A DNA stretch of 64,000 nucleotides from contig QKWM01000004.1 of the NCBI GenBank assembly GCA_003248315.1, forward strand, positions 496,001 through 560,000, written 5' to 3'. The notes under the pieces are model-generated. The model was not told the origin of the DNA and did not search any database. It was given only the letters and a program-made list of their open reading frames with translations. The translations under genes and the position numbers were made by a program. The stretch comes from Streptomyces sp. SW4. Lineage in GTDB: Bacteria > Actinomycetota > Actinomycetes > Streptomycetales > Streptomycetaceae. Of the stretch, positions 18,062 to 28,700 are shown in pieces; position 1 is the stretch's first letter; each line of letters starts with the position of its first letter.

Positions 18062-18922
18062 ATGCCGAAGGAGACACGGTCTGGCAGGCCGCACGGCGGC
18101 TGCACTCCGCACTGGCGGGCAAGGTGCTGATCCGCAGCGACTTCCGCGTGCCCCAGTACGCCACGGTGGACCTCACCGGCCGGGAGGTCCGCGACGTCAC
18201 GCCCGCGGCAAGCACCTCCTCACGCGGATCGAGGGCGGCCTGACGCTGCACTCGCATCTGCGGATGGACGGCTCCTGGAAGGTCTTCGAGGCCGGCCGGC
18301 GCTGGACCGGCGGCCCCGCCCACCAGATCCGCGTGATCCTGGGCACCGCCGACCGCACCGCCGTCGGCTACCGCCTCCCCGTGCTGGAACTGCTGCGCAC
18401 GACGGACGAGGACCGCGTCGTCGGCCACCTCGGCCCGGACCTGCTCGGCCCGGACTGGGACCCGGAGCTGGCGCTCGCCAACCTCCTCGCCGACGGGTCC
18501 CGCCCGCTCGGGACGCCCTGCTCGACCAGCGCAACCTCGCCGGCATCGGCAACGTGTACAAGAGCGAGCTGTGCTTCCTGCTCGGCGTCACTCCCTGGCT
18601 CCCGGTCGGCGACCTGCCGGCGGAACGGGCGGCGGCGCTGCCCGCCCTGGCCAAACGGCTCCTGGAGGCCAACCGCGACCGGCCGGACCGCAACACCACG
18701 GGCCGCCGTGCCCCGGGCTGTTCGTGTACGGCCGCGCGCCCCGGCCCTGTCTGCGCTGCGGCACGTCGGTCCGGGTCGCCGACCAGGACGACGGCTCCCG
18801 CGACCGCCCCACGTACTGGTGCCCGAACTGCCAGCCGGGTCCGGCCCCGCGCCCGCCCCGCGAGACGAGGAGCCGGCCGCCCCGCCGCGCGACGGCCGCC
18901 GGGCTCGACGCCGCCGCGCTGA
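18062..18922 (+). CDS. nei: Endonuclease VIII / Fpg-family DNA glycosylase
   Basis: A base-excision repair glycosylase that removes oxidised bases. ATG 18062 should be followed by PEGDTVWQAARRLH; the catalytic amine is the Pro after Met. One C is missing at codon 2, so the raw frame from this ATG is wrong at once. Conserved pieces are LTLHSHLRMDGSW, GPDLLGPDWD, the helix-two-turn-helix LLDQRNLAGIGNVYKSELCFL and a zinc finger CLRCG ... YWCPNCQ at about 18750-18830. Further single-base losses fall near 18207, 18512 and 18705. The stop is not certain; 18922 is the first stop in the next plausible frame. It probably shares a transcript with the helicase. Confidence 0.85.
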
Positions 18923-19278
18923 GACCGCCGGCACGGACCGCCCTACGGGCTCCCCGCCTCCCCGGGCCCACCCGCACCCTCTCCGGCTCCGGGAGGCACG
19001 GAAGGCCCTGGGCGCCCACTCAGCCCAGAGCGCCCGCCTCTCCCCGCCCACTCCGCCGCCCCGCCACGCCTGCCGCCACCGCCCCGTCTCCAGGGCCCCT
19101 TCGCCCGCTCCTTCGGCACACAGTGCACCGGCAGCATGCTCAGCCCCAGCCCCGGCCGCGACGGCGCCCTCCACCGCCCCGGCGCCGGGCGCGAGCGCCA
19201 GCCGCAGCACGGCCCACCACCACAGCACCGCCGACCGAGCGCGACCCCCAGCGCACTATCCGCCCGGGAGCACGGGGC
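18923..19278. other. Gene-poor stretch between nei and the Dps-like gene
   Basis: About 350 bases of Pro/Ser/Ala-type GC-rich sequence with open frames on both strands but no ribosome site, conserved motif or membrane segment that I could defend. It may include the true 3' end of nei or a degraded small gene. Confidence 0.5.
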
Positions 19279-19748
19279 TCAGCCGTTCTCGGCCTGGAAC
19301 ATCCAGTGGTGCTTCTCGAGGTCCGCCGTGACCTGGATGAAGATGTCCTGGCTCACGGGGTCGGGCTCGCCGGTCGCCTCGATCCGCTCACGCATTCGGG
19401 TGATCACCGCGCCGAGGGCATCCACGATCGTTCCGACGGCCGCCTCGTCGTCGACCCAGCCCTCCGGCGTCACGCCGATGCCGCTGCCGACGGCCACCGT
19501 CGCGGCCCGTCCGTCCGGCGACACGCCAGGGCGGCGGCGCGCTCCGCCACGGTGTCGGAGTGGGCCCGCGCGGTGGTCACGACCTCGTCGAGCTGGAGAT
19601 GCACGGATCGGAAGCGTGGCCCGACCACGTTCCAGTGGATCTGCTTCGCGACGAGCGCGAGATCCACCAGGTCGACGAGCGCGCCCTGCAAGGCCTCGGA
19701 CACGGTCTGCAGGTTCGCGTCGGACAACGGGCTCTTCACGACGTACAT
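19279..19748 (-). CDS. Dps-like ferritin-family DNA-protection protein
   Basis: A four-helix ferritin-like protein, about 156 residues after correction, that stores iron and shields DNA under stress. The start is ATG 19748 (MYVVKSPLSDANLQTVSEAL) with GGAGG six bases upstream. The Dps ferroxidase region AKQIHWNVVGPRFRSVHLQLDEVV carries the expected His and Asp/Glu ligands, and SQDIFIQVTADLEKHHWMFQAENG is the conserved end. One base is missing at about 19525 between ERAAAL and GVSPDGRAATV. It lies downstream of clgR, separated by a hairpin, so is probably independently transcribed. Confidence 0.9.
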
Positions 19749-19814
19749 CCACAACCTCCGTCGGGTCACCCCCGCCATGTCCCTCCACGATGACCGCAGC
19801 CGTCAGGACCGGCA

Positions 19815-19870
19815 AACGCGAAAACCCCGACCGCACCTCTCCGGGTCACCGGAGAAGCCCCGGCCGGGGC
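19815..19870 (-). terminator. Hairpin region after clgR
   Basis: On the minus strand GCCCCGGCCG at the start can pair with CGGTCGGGG just before TTTT, enclosing a second small stem CTCCGG/CCGGAG. It lies between the clgR stop and the Dps-like gene and is consistent with an intrinsic terminator. Confidence 0.65.
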
Positions 19871-19927
19871 CTTGCACACCTTCTCGCGCCGGACCGGCGC
19901 CCCACGCGTCGCGCGGGACCGCGGTCC

Positions 19928-20308
19928 TCAGGCGGCGACGACGTCCACCGCTTCGGCGGGCGCCTTGATGGTCACCCGTTCCGGTGGCACGCCGGTCACC
20001 GAGACGGAGCCCAGCATCGGACGAACCGGCGTGGGCACGGTTTCGCTGGGGGTGGCCGCAGCAGACTGGGCCAGCTCGGCGAGGGCGAGTTCGTCGCTCA
20101 CTTCCCGCATGAGCTCGGACATCCGTACGTCCAGCGCGTCGCAGATCGCGGAGAGCAGCTCGGAGGAAGCCTCCTTCTGCCCCCGCTCCACCTCGGAGAG
20201 ATAGCCGAGCGAGACTCGGGCGGACGAGGAGACTTCGCGCAGAGTACGGCCCTGGCGCTGGCGCTGCCGACGCAGCACGTCACCCAGCAGGCGACGGAGC
20301 AGAATCAT
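19928..20308 (-). CDS. clgR: ClgR-type XRE family regulator
   Basis: A 126-residue DNA-binding protein. ATG 20308 follows GGAGGGAGCC. The helix-turn-helix domain covers residues 5-70: [34 protein letters not shown]. The C-terminus [12 protein letters not shown] ... VDVVAA ends in small hydrophobic residues, as in ClgR proteins recognised and degraded by Clp protease. ClgR activates clp and lon protease genes in Streptomyces and Corynebacterium (known for the family). Its place downstream of cinA matches other actinobacteria. Intact. Confidence 0.9.
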   Translation of the reverse strand: MILLRRLLGDVLRRQRQRQGRTLREVSSSARVSLGYLSEVERGQKEASSELLSAICDALDVRMSELMREVSDELALAELAQSAAATPSETVPTPVRPMLGSVSVTGVPPERVTIKAPAEAVDVVAA

Positions 20309-20417
20309 CGGTGGCTCCCTCCTCGGACCGCGTAGCCGCATCCTTCTCGCCCCACCGTACCGCCTCGCGCCGCGGCCGTGCGGGGAGCGATGTCGTGTTC
20401 ACTCAGGGCTGCAAACA

Positions 20418-20962
20418 TCAAAACCCCCCGTGCTGTTCCGTATCCTGTGCCCGCTCATTCCCGGTCTGTTCGCCCGCAAGCTCCCTCAGGAGCAGTGCGA
20501 GTACGCTCCGTACACTCTCCATACGAATGTCCGCGCGGCTCCCGTTCAACCGCAATGCCTCCACTTTTCCGCCAGAGGCGGAACCGGAAGCCGTTCCTCC
20601 GGCCCGTCCACGGCCACGAACACCGTGCCGACGGGCTGTCCGTCCTGGGGGTCGGGGCCGGCGACGCCCGTCGTCGCGAGTCCCCAGTCGGCGCCCAGCG
20701 CCTTCCGTACGCCCACCGCCATCTGGGCGGCGACCTGCGGGTTCACCGCGCCGCGGGCCGCCAGCAGGCTGGCGTCGACGCCGAGCAGCCGGTGCTTGAG
20801 CTCCGTGGCGTAGGCGGTGACGGACCCGCGGAACACCTTGGAGGCTCCGGGTACGGACGTGATCTCCGCGGCGACGAGGCCACCGGTCAGCGACTCGGCG
20901 ACCGCCAGGGTCCCGCCCCTCACTGTCAGTAGTCGCACTACCTCGGCGGCCGGGGAACTCAA
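20418..20962 (-). CDS. cinA: CinA-type nicotinamide-nucleotide amidohydrolase
   Basis: A C-terminal-domain-only CinA (PncC-like) of about 181 residues that deamidates NMN to nicotinate mononucleotide. The start is TTG 20962, overlapping the pgsA stop (TTGA) and preceded by GGAG. Motifs are [33 protein letters not shown] and [23 protein letters not shown]. One base is missing at about 20593 after VDGPEE. The family tail [15 protein letters not shown] then continues to TGA at 20418, so the earlier stop at 20546 is an artefact. It is the last clear member of the rimO-pgsA-cinA overlap chain. Confidence 0.9.
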
Positions 20963-21959
20963 GCTTCCGTCTCCTTCAACGCCGCTCGGCGCTCGGCGAT
21001 TCCCCGCCTGCGCAGCACAATGGCCTGTTTCACGTAGTCCAGTCCGGTCACCACGGTCAGGACGACGGCCACCGCCATCACCCAGAAGCGCAGGGTGGCC
21101 AGCGGGCCGGTGAGCGCCAGCACGTACATGCCGACGGCGACGCCCTGCGTCAGCGTCTTGAGCTTGCCGCCCCGGCTCGCGGGATCACCCCGTACCGGAT
21201 GACCACGAAACGCAGCAGGGTGATGCCGAGTTCCCGGCCGAGGATGACGGCCGTCACCCACCAGGGCAGGTCGCCCAGCGCCGAGAGACAGATCAGCGCC
21301 GCCCCATGATCGCCTTGTCGGCGATGGGGTCGGCGATCTTGCCGAAGTCGGTGACCAGGTTGTACGTGCGCGCCAGATGGCCGTCGAAGAGGTCCGTGAT
21401 CATGGCGATGGCGAAGGCGGCCCAGGCGAACGAGCGCCATGCCGGGTCGTACCCGCCGTTGCCGAGCATGAGCGCGACGAACGCCGGGACGAGGATCAGC
21501 CGCAGCATCGTCAGGAGGTTGGCGACGTTCCAGACGCTGGCCTGGTTGACGGCGGCGGCGGCGATCTTGCCGCCCCTGGCGGGCCTGGCACCGCCCGGGG
21601 CGTCGCCCGCCCCGGCCTCACCGGAGCCCGCGGCGCCCCGGCGTCCCGCGCCCGGCCCCGGCGCCTCGTCCGGCCTCGGCCTCCCGGCCCGAGGCGGCGT
21701 CCCGGCCCGAGGTGGCGCCCCGGCCCGAGGTGGCGTCCGTGCCCGAGGCGGCGCGGCCGACGGCACCGTGCTCGGCGCCGTCCCCCGCCTCGCGCCGGAC
21801 ACGTCCGGCCTCGGCGCCGCTGTCGTGCGTTCCGCGCTCGGCGCGGCCCGAAGCCCTGCGTTCCGCCGCTCCCTGCGCGCTCGCCCCTGCCGCCGCGCGC
21901 GGGACGGCCCTCCGCGCGCCGGAGGAGCCTCCCGCCGCGGACGCCGGTACTCCGGTCAT
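20959..21959 (-). CDS. pgsA: CDP-diacylglycerol-glycerol-3-phosphate phosphatidyltransferase
   Basis: A membrane enzyme of phosphatidylglycerol synthesis, about 334 residues after correction. ATG 21959 overlaps the rimO TGA. The first ~135 residues are a hydrophilic Ala/Gly/Arg/Ser region with repeats of an ~18-bp unit ([18 protein letters not shown]), absent from most PgsA proteins. The enzyme body begins near [18 protein letters not shown]. The CDP-alcohol phosphotransferase motif is DLFDGHLAR ... GKIADPIAD. Four one-base deletions are inferred: two in the repeat segment (about 21600-21700), one at about 21303 and one at about 21183. The body has five to six membrane spans. Confidence 0.88.
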
Positions 21960-23461
21960 CTGCCCGCCTCCTCGGTCCACGCGAGCGAGCCGCGCAGCGG
22001 CTCGGCCACCAGGTCGACACCTTCCGTGCCGACCACCTTCGCGTCGACCATACGACCGACACTCAGCCCCTCGCCGCTCGTGAGCAGCACCTGGCCGTCC
22101 GTCTCCGGGGCCTGGTGGGCCGCGCGGCCGTACACGCCGTCGCCCTCGTCGGTGTCGTCGACGGACTCCACGAGGACGCGGACGGTGGAGCCGACCCGCT
22201 CCTCGGCCCGCTGGGCGACGAGTTCCTCGGCGAGCCGCGAGACCCGGGCCAGGCGCTCGGCGACGACGTCCTCGTCGAGCTTGCCGTCGTAGCCGGCGGC
22301 CTCCGTGCCCTCCTCGTCGGAGTAGCCGAAGACGCCGATGGCGTCCAGCCGCGCGTGGTTGAGGAACCGCTCCAGCTCGGCCAGGTCCGCCTCGGACTCG
22401 CCGGGGAAACCGACGATGAAGTTGGAGCGGACACCGGCCTCGGGCGCCTTGCTGCGGATGGTGTCGAGCAGCTCCAGGAAGCGGTCCGTGTCGCCGAAGC
22501 GGCGCATCGCGCGCAGGACGTCCGGCGCGGAGTGCTGGAAGGACAGGTCGAAGTAGGGGGCGACCTTCGGCGTCGAGGTCAGGACGTCGATCAGCCCCGG
22601 GCGCATCTCGGCCGGCTGGAGGTAGCTGACGCGGACCCGCTCGATGCCGTCGACCTCGGCCAGCTCGGGCAGCAGGGACTCCAGCAGGCGGATGTCGCCG
22701 AGGTCCTTGCCGTAGGAGGTGTTGTTCTCGGAGACCAGCATGATCTCCTTGACGCCCTGCTCGGCCAGCCACCGGGTCTCGTTGAGCACGTCGCTGGGGC
22801 GGCGCGAGATGAAGGAGCCGCGGAACGAGGGGATGGCGCAGAAGGAGCAGCGCCGGTCGCAGCCGGAGGCGAGCTTCACCGAGGCGACCGGCGAACCGTC
22901 CAGCCGGCGGCGCAGCGGCGCACGGGGGCCGGAGGCCGGAGCCACGCCCTCCGGAAGGTCCTCCGGCGCGGGCTGCGGCAGCTCGGCCGGGCCGTGTCCC
23001 GGCAGGGCGACGGACGCGCCGGCCTCCTGCCGCTTCGCCGGGCTGATCGGCAGCAGCTTGCGCCGGTCGCGCGGGGTGTGCGCGGCGTGGATGCCACCGC
23101 TCAGGATGGTCTGCAGCCGGTCGGAGATGTCGGCGTAGTCGTCGAAGCCGAGCACGCCGTCGGCCTCGGGAAGGGCCTCCGCCAGCTCCTTGCCGTACCG
23201 CTCGGCCATGCAGCCCACCGCCACCACGGCCTGCGTTCTGCCGTGGCCCTTGAGGTCGTTGGCCTCCAGGAGGGCGTCGACGGAGTCCTTCTTGGCGGCC
23301 TCGACGAAGCCGCACGTGTTCACGACGGCGACGTCCGCGTCCTCGGCGTCCTCCACGAGCTCCCAGCCGTCCGCCTCCAAGCGGCCTGCGAGCTCCTCCG
23401 AGTCCACCTCGTTACGGGCGCAGCCAAGGGTGACGAGTGCGACGGTACGGCGTTCAGGCAT
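21956..23461 (-). CDS. rimO: Ribosomal protein S12 methylthiotransferase RimO
   Basis: A radical-SAM enzyme that adds a methylthio group to an Asp of ribosomal protein S12. 501 residues, intact, ATG 23461 ([18 protein letters not shown]). The N-terminal MTTase domain has three cluster Cys residues (GCARNE, NTCGF, GCMAE). The radical-SAM cluster motif is CDRRCSFC, and a C-terminal TRAM domain contains GSTVRVLVE. An Ala/Pro-rich insert of about 40 residues lies before the SAM motif. It lies downstream of the RodZ-like gene and overlaps pgsA. Confidence 0.95.
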   Translation of the reverse strand: MPERRTVALVTLGCARNEVDSEELAGRLEADGWELVEDAEDADVAVVNTCGFVEAAKKDSVDALLEANDLKGHGRTQAVVAVGCMAERYGKELAEALPEADGVLGFDDYADISDRLQTILSGGIHAAHTPRDRRKLLPISPAKRQEAGASVALPGHGPAELPQPAPEDLPEGVAPASGPRAPLRRRLDGSPVASVKLASGCDRRCSFCAIPSFRGSFISRRPSDVLNETRWLAEQGVKEIMLVSENNTSYGKDLGDIRLLESLLPELAEVDGIERVRVSYLQPAEMRPGLIDVLTSTPKVAPYFDLSFQHSAPDVLRAMRRFGDTDRFLELLDTIRSKAPEAGVRSNFIVGFPGESEADLAELERFLNHARLDAIGVFGYSDEEGTEAAGYDGKLDEDVVAERLARVSRLAEELVAQRAEERVGSTVRVLVESVDDTDEGDGVYGRAAHQAPETDGQVLLTSGEGLSVGRMVDAKVVGTEGVDLVAEPLRGSLAWTEEAGR

Positions 23462-23500
23462 GGGCTCAAGACTACTTCGTCCCACGGACAGCCCACGTCG

Positions 23501-23530
23501 ACGGGGTTGGCCGATCTTGGCCAACCCCGT
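23501..23530 (-). terminator. Hairpin between RodZ-like gene and rimO
   Basis: A perfect 12-bp stem ACGGGGTTGGCC / GGCCAACCCCGT with a six-base loop lies in the 94-base gap. It may terminate or attenuate transcription from ftsK and the RodZ-like gene into rimO. Confidence 0.75.
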
Positions 23531-23555
23531 ACTGACTCGCCCGTTCAGGCCGTCC

Positions 23556-24403
23556 TTATCCGACCTGCGGGTCGCCCTTGGTGTAGGTCAGGCGCTCCAC
23601 GGCGCCGGGCTGGAAGTCGTCCTCGATCTTCTTGCCGTTCACGTAGAGCTGGATGGCGCCGGCGTCGCCGAGGACGAGGTTGATCTTGGAGTTGTCCTGG
23701 AAGGTCTTGGTCTCGCCCTGCTTGAGCAGGCCGTCGTACAGCAGCCGGCCGTTGTGGTCCTTGGCGGAGATCCAGCTGCGGCCGTCGGTGGCGCTGACCT
23801 GGACGGTGACCTTGTCCCGGGGCGCGGCGGCGATGGCGCTGTCGGTGGGCTCGGGCTTGGGGTCGGCGGGCTTCTTCGGCTTGGCGCTCGGCGAGGACGA
23901 CTCGCTCGCCGACGGCACGGCCCCTCGGCGACGCTCGCCTCGGAGCCGTCGTCACCGCCCTTGACCATGGTGAAGCCGACGAAACCGATCACGGCGACGA
24001 TCGCGGCGACCATCGCGGCGGTCCAGTTGGGGCCGCGCCGCTCGGGGCGGATGCGCTCGGCCTCGAACAGCGGTGCGGCCGGGGTCGGGGCCGGGTGCCC
24101 GCCGTGCTCGGCGCCGTACTGCTCGAGCAGCGGGGCGGGGTCGAGGTGGACGGCCCTGGCCAGGGTGCGGATGTGCCCGCGGGCGTAGACGTCCCCGCCG
24201 CAGGGGCCGAAGTCGTCGGCCTCGATGGCGTGCACGATGGCGATACGGACCCGGGTGGCGCTGCTGATGTCGTCGACGGTCAACCCGGCGGCGATCCGGG
24301 CCTGCTGGAGGGCGCGACCGATGGAGGGGCGGGCTTCCTCGGACACGTTGTCGGACACGTTGTCGAACGGACGCTCGTCTTCAGGGGAGTTGCCGATGGA
24401 CAC
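23556..24403 (-). CDS. RodZ-like helix-turn-helix membrane protein (DUF4115)
   Basis: About 282 residues after correction. The N-terminal HTH domain ([35 protein letters not shown], then [17 protein letters not shown]) matches the RodZ cytoskeletal adaptor family. A single membrane span, [21 protein letters not shown], follows. The periplasmic DUF4115-like beta domain has [31 protein letters not shown]. One base is missing at about 23919 after EASVAEG. Actinobacteria without classic MreB-RodZ roles carry such proteins; here it follows ftsK, suggesting an envelope or division link. ATG 24403 is well placed. Confidence 0.87.
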
Positions 24404-24651
24404 GGGGGCGCCTTTCGAGCGTATAGCCGCCTGTGCTGGACGTTCAGTCTAGGGGGGGTACGAACGGGTGGGGCAACCGGGCGGTCGGACCTTTACGCCA
24501 TCGGTATGGCCCGACACGCCGATGGTGGACTACCTGTTTGTCGCTTCCCTCAACTTGACGTACGCGCCGGGGAAACGGTTGCTCAATGATCCCTAACGGG
24601 TGGGTCACGGCGGCGACACGGCCGGACCGCGTTCGCCACCCGGCGGGACGA

Positions 24652-27446
24652 TCATCCGCCACCCGGCGAGACGATCACCGCCCGTTTCCCTACCCTCAGA
24701 CTCCCCCGGATCAGCGCGAGCACGCCATCCAGCTCGTCAGGCTTCACAAGAACGTCACGAGCCTTCGAACCCTCGCTCGGTCCGACGATGTTCCGCGACT
24801 CCATGAGGTCCATCAGCCGTCCGGCCTTGGCGAAGCCGACGCGCAGCTTGCGCTGGAGCATGGACGTCGAGCCGAACTGCGTGGAGACGACCAGCTCGGC
24901 CGCCTGGCACAGCAGGTCGAGGTCGTCGCCGATGTCCTCGTCGATCTCCTTCTTCTGCTTGGTGCCGACGACGACGTCGTCCCGGAAGACGGGCGCCATC
25001 TGGTCCTTGCAGTGCCGGACGACCGCCTGGACCTCCTCCTCGGTCACGAAGGCGCCCTGCATACGGGTCGGCTTGTTCGCGCCCATCGGCAGGAACAGCC
25101 CGTCGCCCTTGCCGATCAGCTTCTCGGCGCCGGGCTGGTCGAGGATGACCCGCGAGTCCGCCAGGGAGGAGGTGGCGAAGGCGAGCCGGGAGGGCACGTT
25201 CGCCTTGATCAGACCGGTGACGACGTCCACGGAGGGCCGCTGGGTGGCGAGCACCAGGTGGATGCCGGCCGCGCGCGCGAGCTGTGTGATGCGCACGATC
25301 GCGTCCTCGACGTCCCGGGGCGCCACCATCATCAGGTCGGCCAGCTCGTCCACGATGACCAGCAGGTACGGGTACGGCTGGAGCTCGCGCTCGCTGCCCT
25401 CGGGCGGCTTGACCTTGCCCTCGCGCACCGCGCGGTTGAAGTCGTCGATGTGCCGGTAGCCGTAGGCGGCCAGGTCGTCGTAGCGCAGGTCCATCTCGCG
25501 CACGACCCACTGGAGCGCCTCGGCGGCCCGCTTGGGGTTGGTGATGATCGGCGTGATCAGGTGCGGGATGCCCTCGTACGCGGTCAGCTCGACGCGCTTG
25601 GGGTCGACCAGGATCATCCGGACGTCCTCCGGGGTCGCCCGCATCATGATCGAGGTGATCAGGCAGTTGATGCAGGACGACTTGCCGGAGCCGGTGGCGC
25701 CCGCGACGAGCATGTGCGGCATCTTCGCCAGCGAGTGCATGACGTAGCCGCCCTCGACGTCCTTGCCGAAGGCGACCAGCATCGGGTCGTCGTCCTCGGC
25801 GGACTCCGCGAGCCGCAGCACGTCGCCGAGGTTCACCATCTCCCGGTCGGTGTTCGGGATCTCGATGCCGACCGCGGACTTGCCGGGGATCGGGCTGATG
25901 ATCCGCACGTCCGGGCTGGCGACGGCGTACGCGATGTTCTTGGTCAGCGCCGTGATGCGCTCCACCTTCACGGCGGGCCCCAGCTCCACCTCGTAGCGGG
26001 TGACCGTCGGGCCGCGGGTGAAGCCGGTGACGGCGGCGTCCACCTTGAACTCGGTGAAGACCGTGGTCAGCGCCTCGACGATGGCGTCGTTGGCAGCGCT
26101 GCGCGCCTTGCCGGGTCCGCCGCGGGTGAGGAGGTCCAGGGACGGCAGGGCATAGGTGATGTCGCCGGAGAGCTGGAGCTGCTCGGCGCGCGGCGGCAGC
26201 TCGCGTTCCTGGGCGGGCGGGGACTTGGTGAGGTCGGGGACCGAACCGGAGGGGTTCTCCTGCCGGGGCTCCGGCCGCGGTTCCTGCCTCCGCTTGCCCG
26301 GCTGCGGCCGCGCCGCCGGCACGGGCGTCGGGGTCGGGGTCGTCGACTCGCGCTCCCCCGTCTGCACGCCCTGGGTGAGGTCGGCGACCAGCGGCGACGG
26401 CGGCATGCCGTGCAGGACGGCGCCGTCGAGCGCGGCGGCGGCGGCCGCGGCGACGTCCACCGCGTCCATCGGCCGGTCCATGTCGGGCTGCGGCACGGCC
26501 GAGCGCCGGGGCCGGCCGCGGCGCCGGGCGAGCGCCTCCTGTTCGGCGGCGTCGGGGTCGTACTCCTCGGGGGCCGGCGCGGCCCCGCGCCTGCGGGAGC
26601 GGGCGGGCAGCGCCTCGCGCCACTGCTCCTCGTACCGCTCGTCGTCGTCCCCGTACGCCTCCGCCGGGTCCGTGAGCAGGCCGAGCCGCACGCCGAGCTG
26701 CCGCAGCCGCTGCGGGACGGCGTTGACCGGTGTGGCGGTGACGACCAGCAGGCCGAACACGGTCAGCAGGACGAGCAGCGGCACCGCGAGGACGTCGGTC
26801 ATCGTGTACGACAGCGGGGTCGCCGCCGCCCAGCCGATGAGTCCGCCGGCGTCCCGTATGGCCTGCATGCCGTCGGCGCGGGCGGGCGAGCCGCAGGCGA
26901 TGTGGACCTGGCCGAGCACGCCGATGACGAGCGCGGACAGGCCGATCACGATCCGGCCGTTGGCCTCGGGCTTCTCCGGGTGCCGGATGAACCGGACGGC
27001 GATGACCGCGAGCAGGATCGGCACGAGCAGGTCGAGCCGGCCGAAGGCGCCGGTGACCAGGATCTCGACCAGGTCGCCGACGGGGCCCTTGAGGTCGGCC
27101 CAGGTGCCGGCGGCGACGATCAGCGCGACGGCGAGCAGCAGCAGCGCGACGCCGTCCTTGCGGTGTGCCGGGTCGAGGTTCTTGGCGCCCTGCCCTATGC
27201 CGCGGAAGACGGCTCCCACGGCGTGTGCGAGCCCCAGCCAGAGGGCGCGAGCGAGGCGGTACACGCCCCGGTGGGGCTGGGTGCCGGTTTGGGCGCGGGC
27301 TTCTTCACCGCCTTCTTGGCGGGCGCCTTCTTCGCCGGTGCCTTCGCCGGGGCCTTTTTCGCAGCGGCCTTCTTCGCCGGAGCCTTCGCGGGAGCGGCCG
27401 CCTTCCTGGCGGGCTGCTTCTTGGCTGCGGAGGGACGTGAGGCCAT
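24652..27446 (-). CDS. ftsK: DNA translocase FtsK/SpoIIIE
   Basis: A membrane-anchored DNA pump that clears chromosomes from sporulation septa in Streptomyces; about 931 residues after correction. ATG 27446 opens a Lys/Ala/Pro-rich basic tail (KKAPAKAPAKKAPAKK). A one-base deletion near 27260-27290 separates it from the membrane domain of about four helices. A Pro-rich linker follows, then the motor: Walker A GATGSGKSS, Walker B LLVIVDELADLMM, and LATQRPSVDVVTGLIKANVPSR. The C-terminal gamma winged helix carries QRKLRVGFAKAGRLMDLME, which reads polarity sequences in DNA. Confidence 0.95.
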
Positions 27447-27704
27447 GGGTGTGAGGTTACCGGGGGAGACGACGGCGGACACGTGTGCCTACTGCTTCAC
27501 CCGTTCGTGTCGCCTCCGCACAAGAGCGGAACTGACGCTTCCGGAAGGGCCACTGACGGCCGCTCACCGATACGCCCGGTAGGCCCCGTACGCCGCCGAG
27601 GCGCCGCGCGTTCGGCACCGCACCGAGCCGTCTCCTCGACGCCCCGAGGTGCCACTCCCGGCCCCCGAGCTGCCCTCCCCGGCACGCGGGCGCGCCGGCG
27701 GCGC

Positions 27705-28379
27705 TCAGGTGGCCGCGGCCTGCCCTCCGGAGGACCCGGGCTCCAGCGCGTCCAGCGCCCGCCGCAGCCCGGTGAGCTTGCGCTCCAGATGCGCGGCCGT
27801 GGCCACCGCGGCGGCGTCCGTCGACTCGTCACCCAGCTGCTTGGAGAGCGCTTCCGCCTGCTCCTCGACGGCCGCGAGCCGCGCCGACAGCTCGGCGAGC
27901 AGACCGGCCGACTCCTTGGCCTCGCCGGCGGCCTTGTCGCCCCCGCCCTCCAACTGGAGCCGCAGCAGCGCCGCCTGCTCCCGCAGCTGGCAGTTCTTCA
28001 TGTACAGCTCGACGAAGACGGAGACCTTGGCGCGCAGCACCCACGGGTCGAACGGCTTGGAGATGTAGTCCACCGCGCCTGCCGCGTACCCGCGGAAGGT
28101 GTGGTGCGGGCCGTGGTTGATCGCGGTGAGGAAGATGATCGGGATGTCCCGGGTCCGCTCCCGCCGCTTGATGTGGGCCGCGGTCTCGAAACCGTCCATC
28201 CCCGGCATCTGGACATCCAGCAGGATGACCGCGAAGTCGTCCGTGAGCAGTGCTTTGAGCGCTTCCTCCCCGGACGATGCCCGCACCAGCGTCTGATCGA
28301 GCGCAGAGAGGATCGCCTCCAGCGCCAGCAGATTCTCCGGCCGGTCATCGACCAGGAGGATCTTGGCCTTCTGCACCAT
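27705..28379 (-). CDS. osaB: Response regulator OsaB
   Basis: A 224-residue single-receiver response regulator with no DNA-binding domain, intact from ATG 28379. The receiver domain carries LLVDDRPEN (acidic pocket), ILLDVQMPGMDGFE (phospho-Asp) and the conserved Lys in DYISKPFDP. The C-terminal ~100 residues form a predicted coiled coil (LREQAALLRLQLEGG ... ARLAAVEEQAEALSKQLG). Gene order and architecture match OsaB, shown in S. coelicolor to be needed for growth and sporulation under osmotic stress with the hybrid kinase OsaA. The coiled coil suggests output by protein contact. Confidence 0.9.
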   Translation of the reverse strand: MVQKAKILLVDDRPENLLALEAILSALDQTLVRASSGEEALKALLTDDFAVILLDVQMPGMDGFETAAHIKRRERTRDIPIIFLTAINHGPHHTFRGYAAGAVDYISKPFDPWVLRAKVSVFVELYMKNCQLREQAALLRLQLEGGGDKAAGEAKESAGLLAELSARLAAVEEQAEALSKQLGDESTDAAAVATAAHLERKLTGLRRALDALEPGSSGGQAAAT

Positions 28380-28700
28380 GGCCCGCCCTCCTCGCCCCGG
28401 CGTGGGGCCTCCCCTGTCCGCAGGACTCGGAGCGGCACCGGCGGGCGCCGCCCCGGGGACGACTCCCTTGCGCCGCCCGTCCTTGTGCCGGTCATCGTAG
28501 CCGCACCCCGCTCGTCGCCACACCCTGTCACCGCGATGTCACTGTGCACGTAGCAGAAACGCAGCGGGGGACCAGAAGGTTCCCCGAATACCGTGCCGCT
28601 ACACGGCTTCGGGCACACCGGGTCAGCAACTCCGCGTGTGCACCGCGGGTTCCCGTCACGTTCGCACCCACCACGTTCGCACGTCCCCGAACCGCACCGT
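28380..28700. promoter_or_regulatory. osaA-osaB intergenic region
   Basis: About 320 bases between the osaA stop and the osaB start. They presumably hold the osaB promoter and perhaps an osaA terminator. Repeated short GTTC/GAAC and CACGTTCGCAC motifs occur at 28653-28690, but no confident -35/-10 pair was recognised. Confidence 0.45.

Noticed and set aside
18368..19228. Minus-strand frame starting MLWWWAVLRLAL as a small membrane protein
   Set aside because: Only the first dozen residues are hydrophobic. The rest is low complexity and overlaps nei on the other strand.
24586..27582. 998-residue plus-strand frame
   Set aside because: Antisense shadow of ftsK, whose motor motifs are unmistakable on the minus strand.
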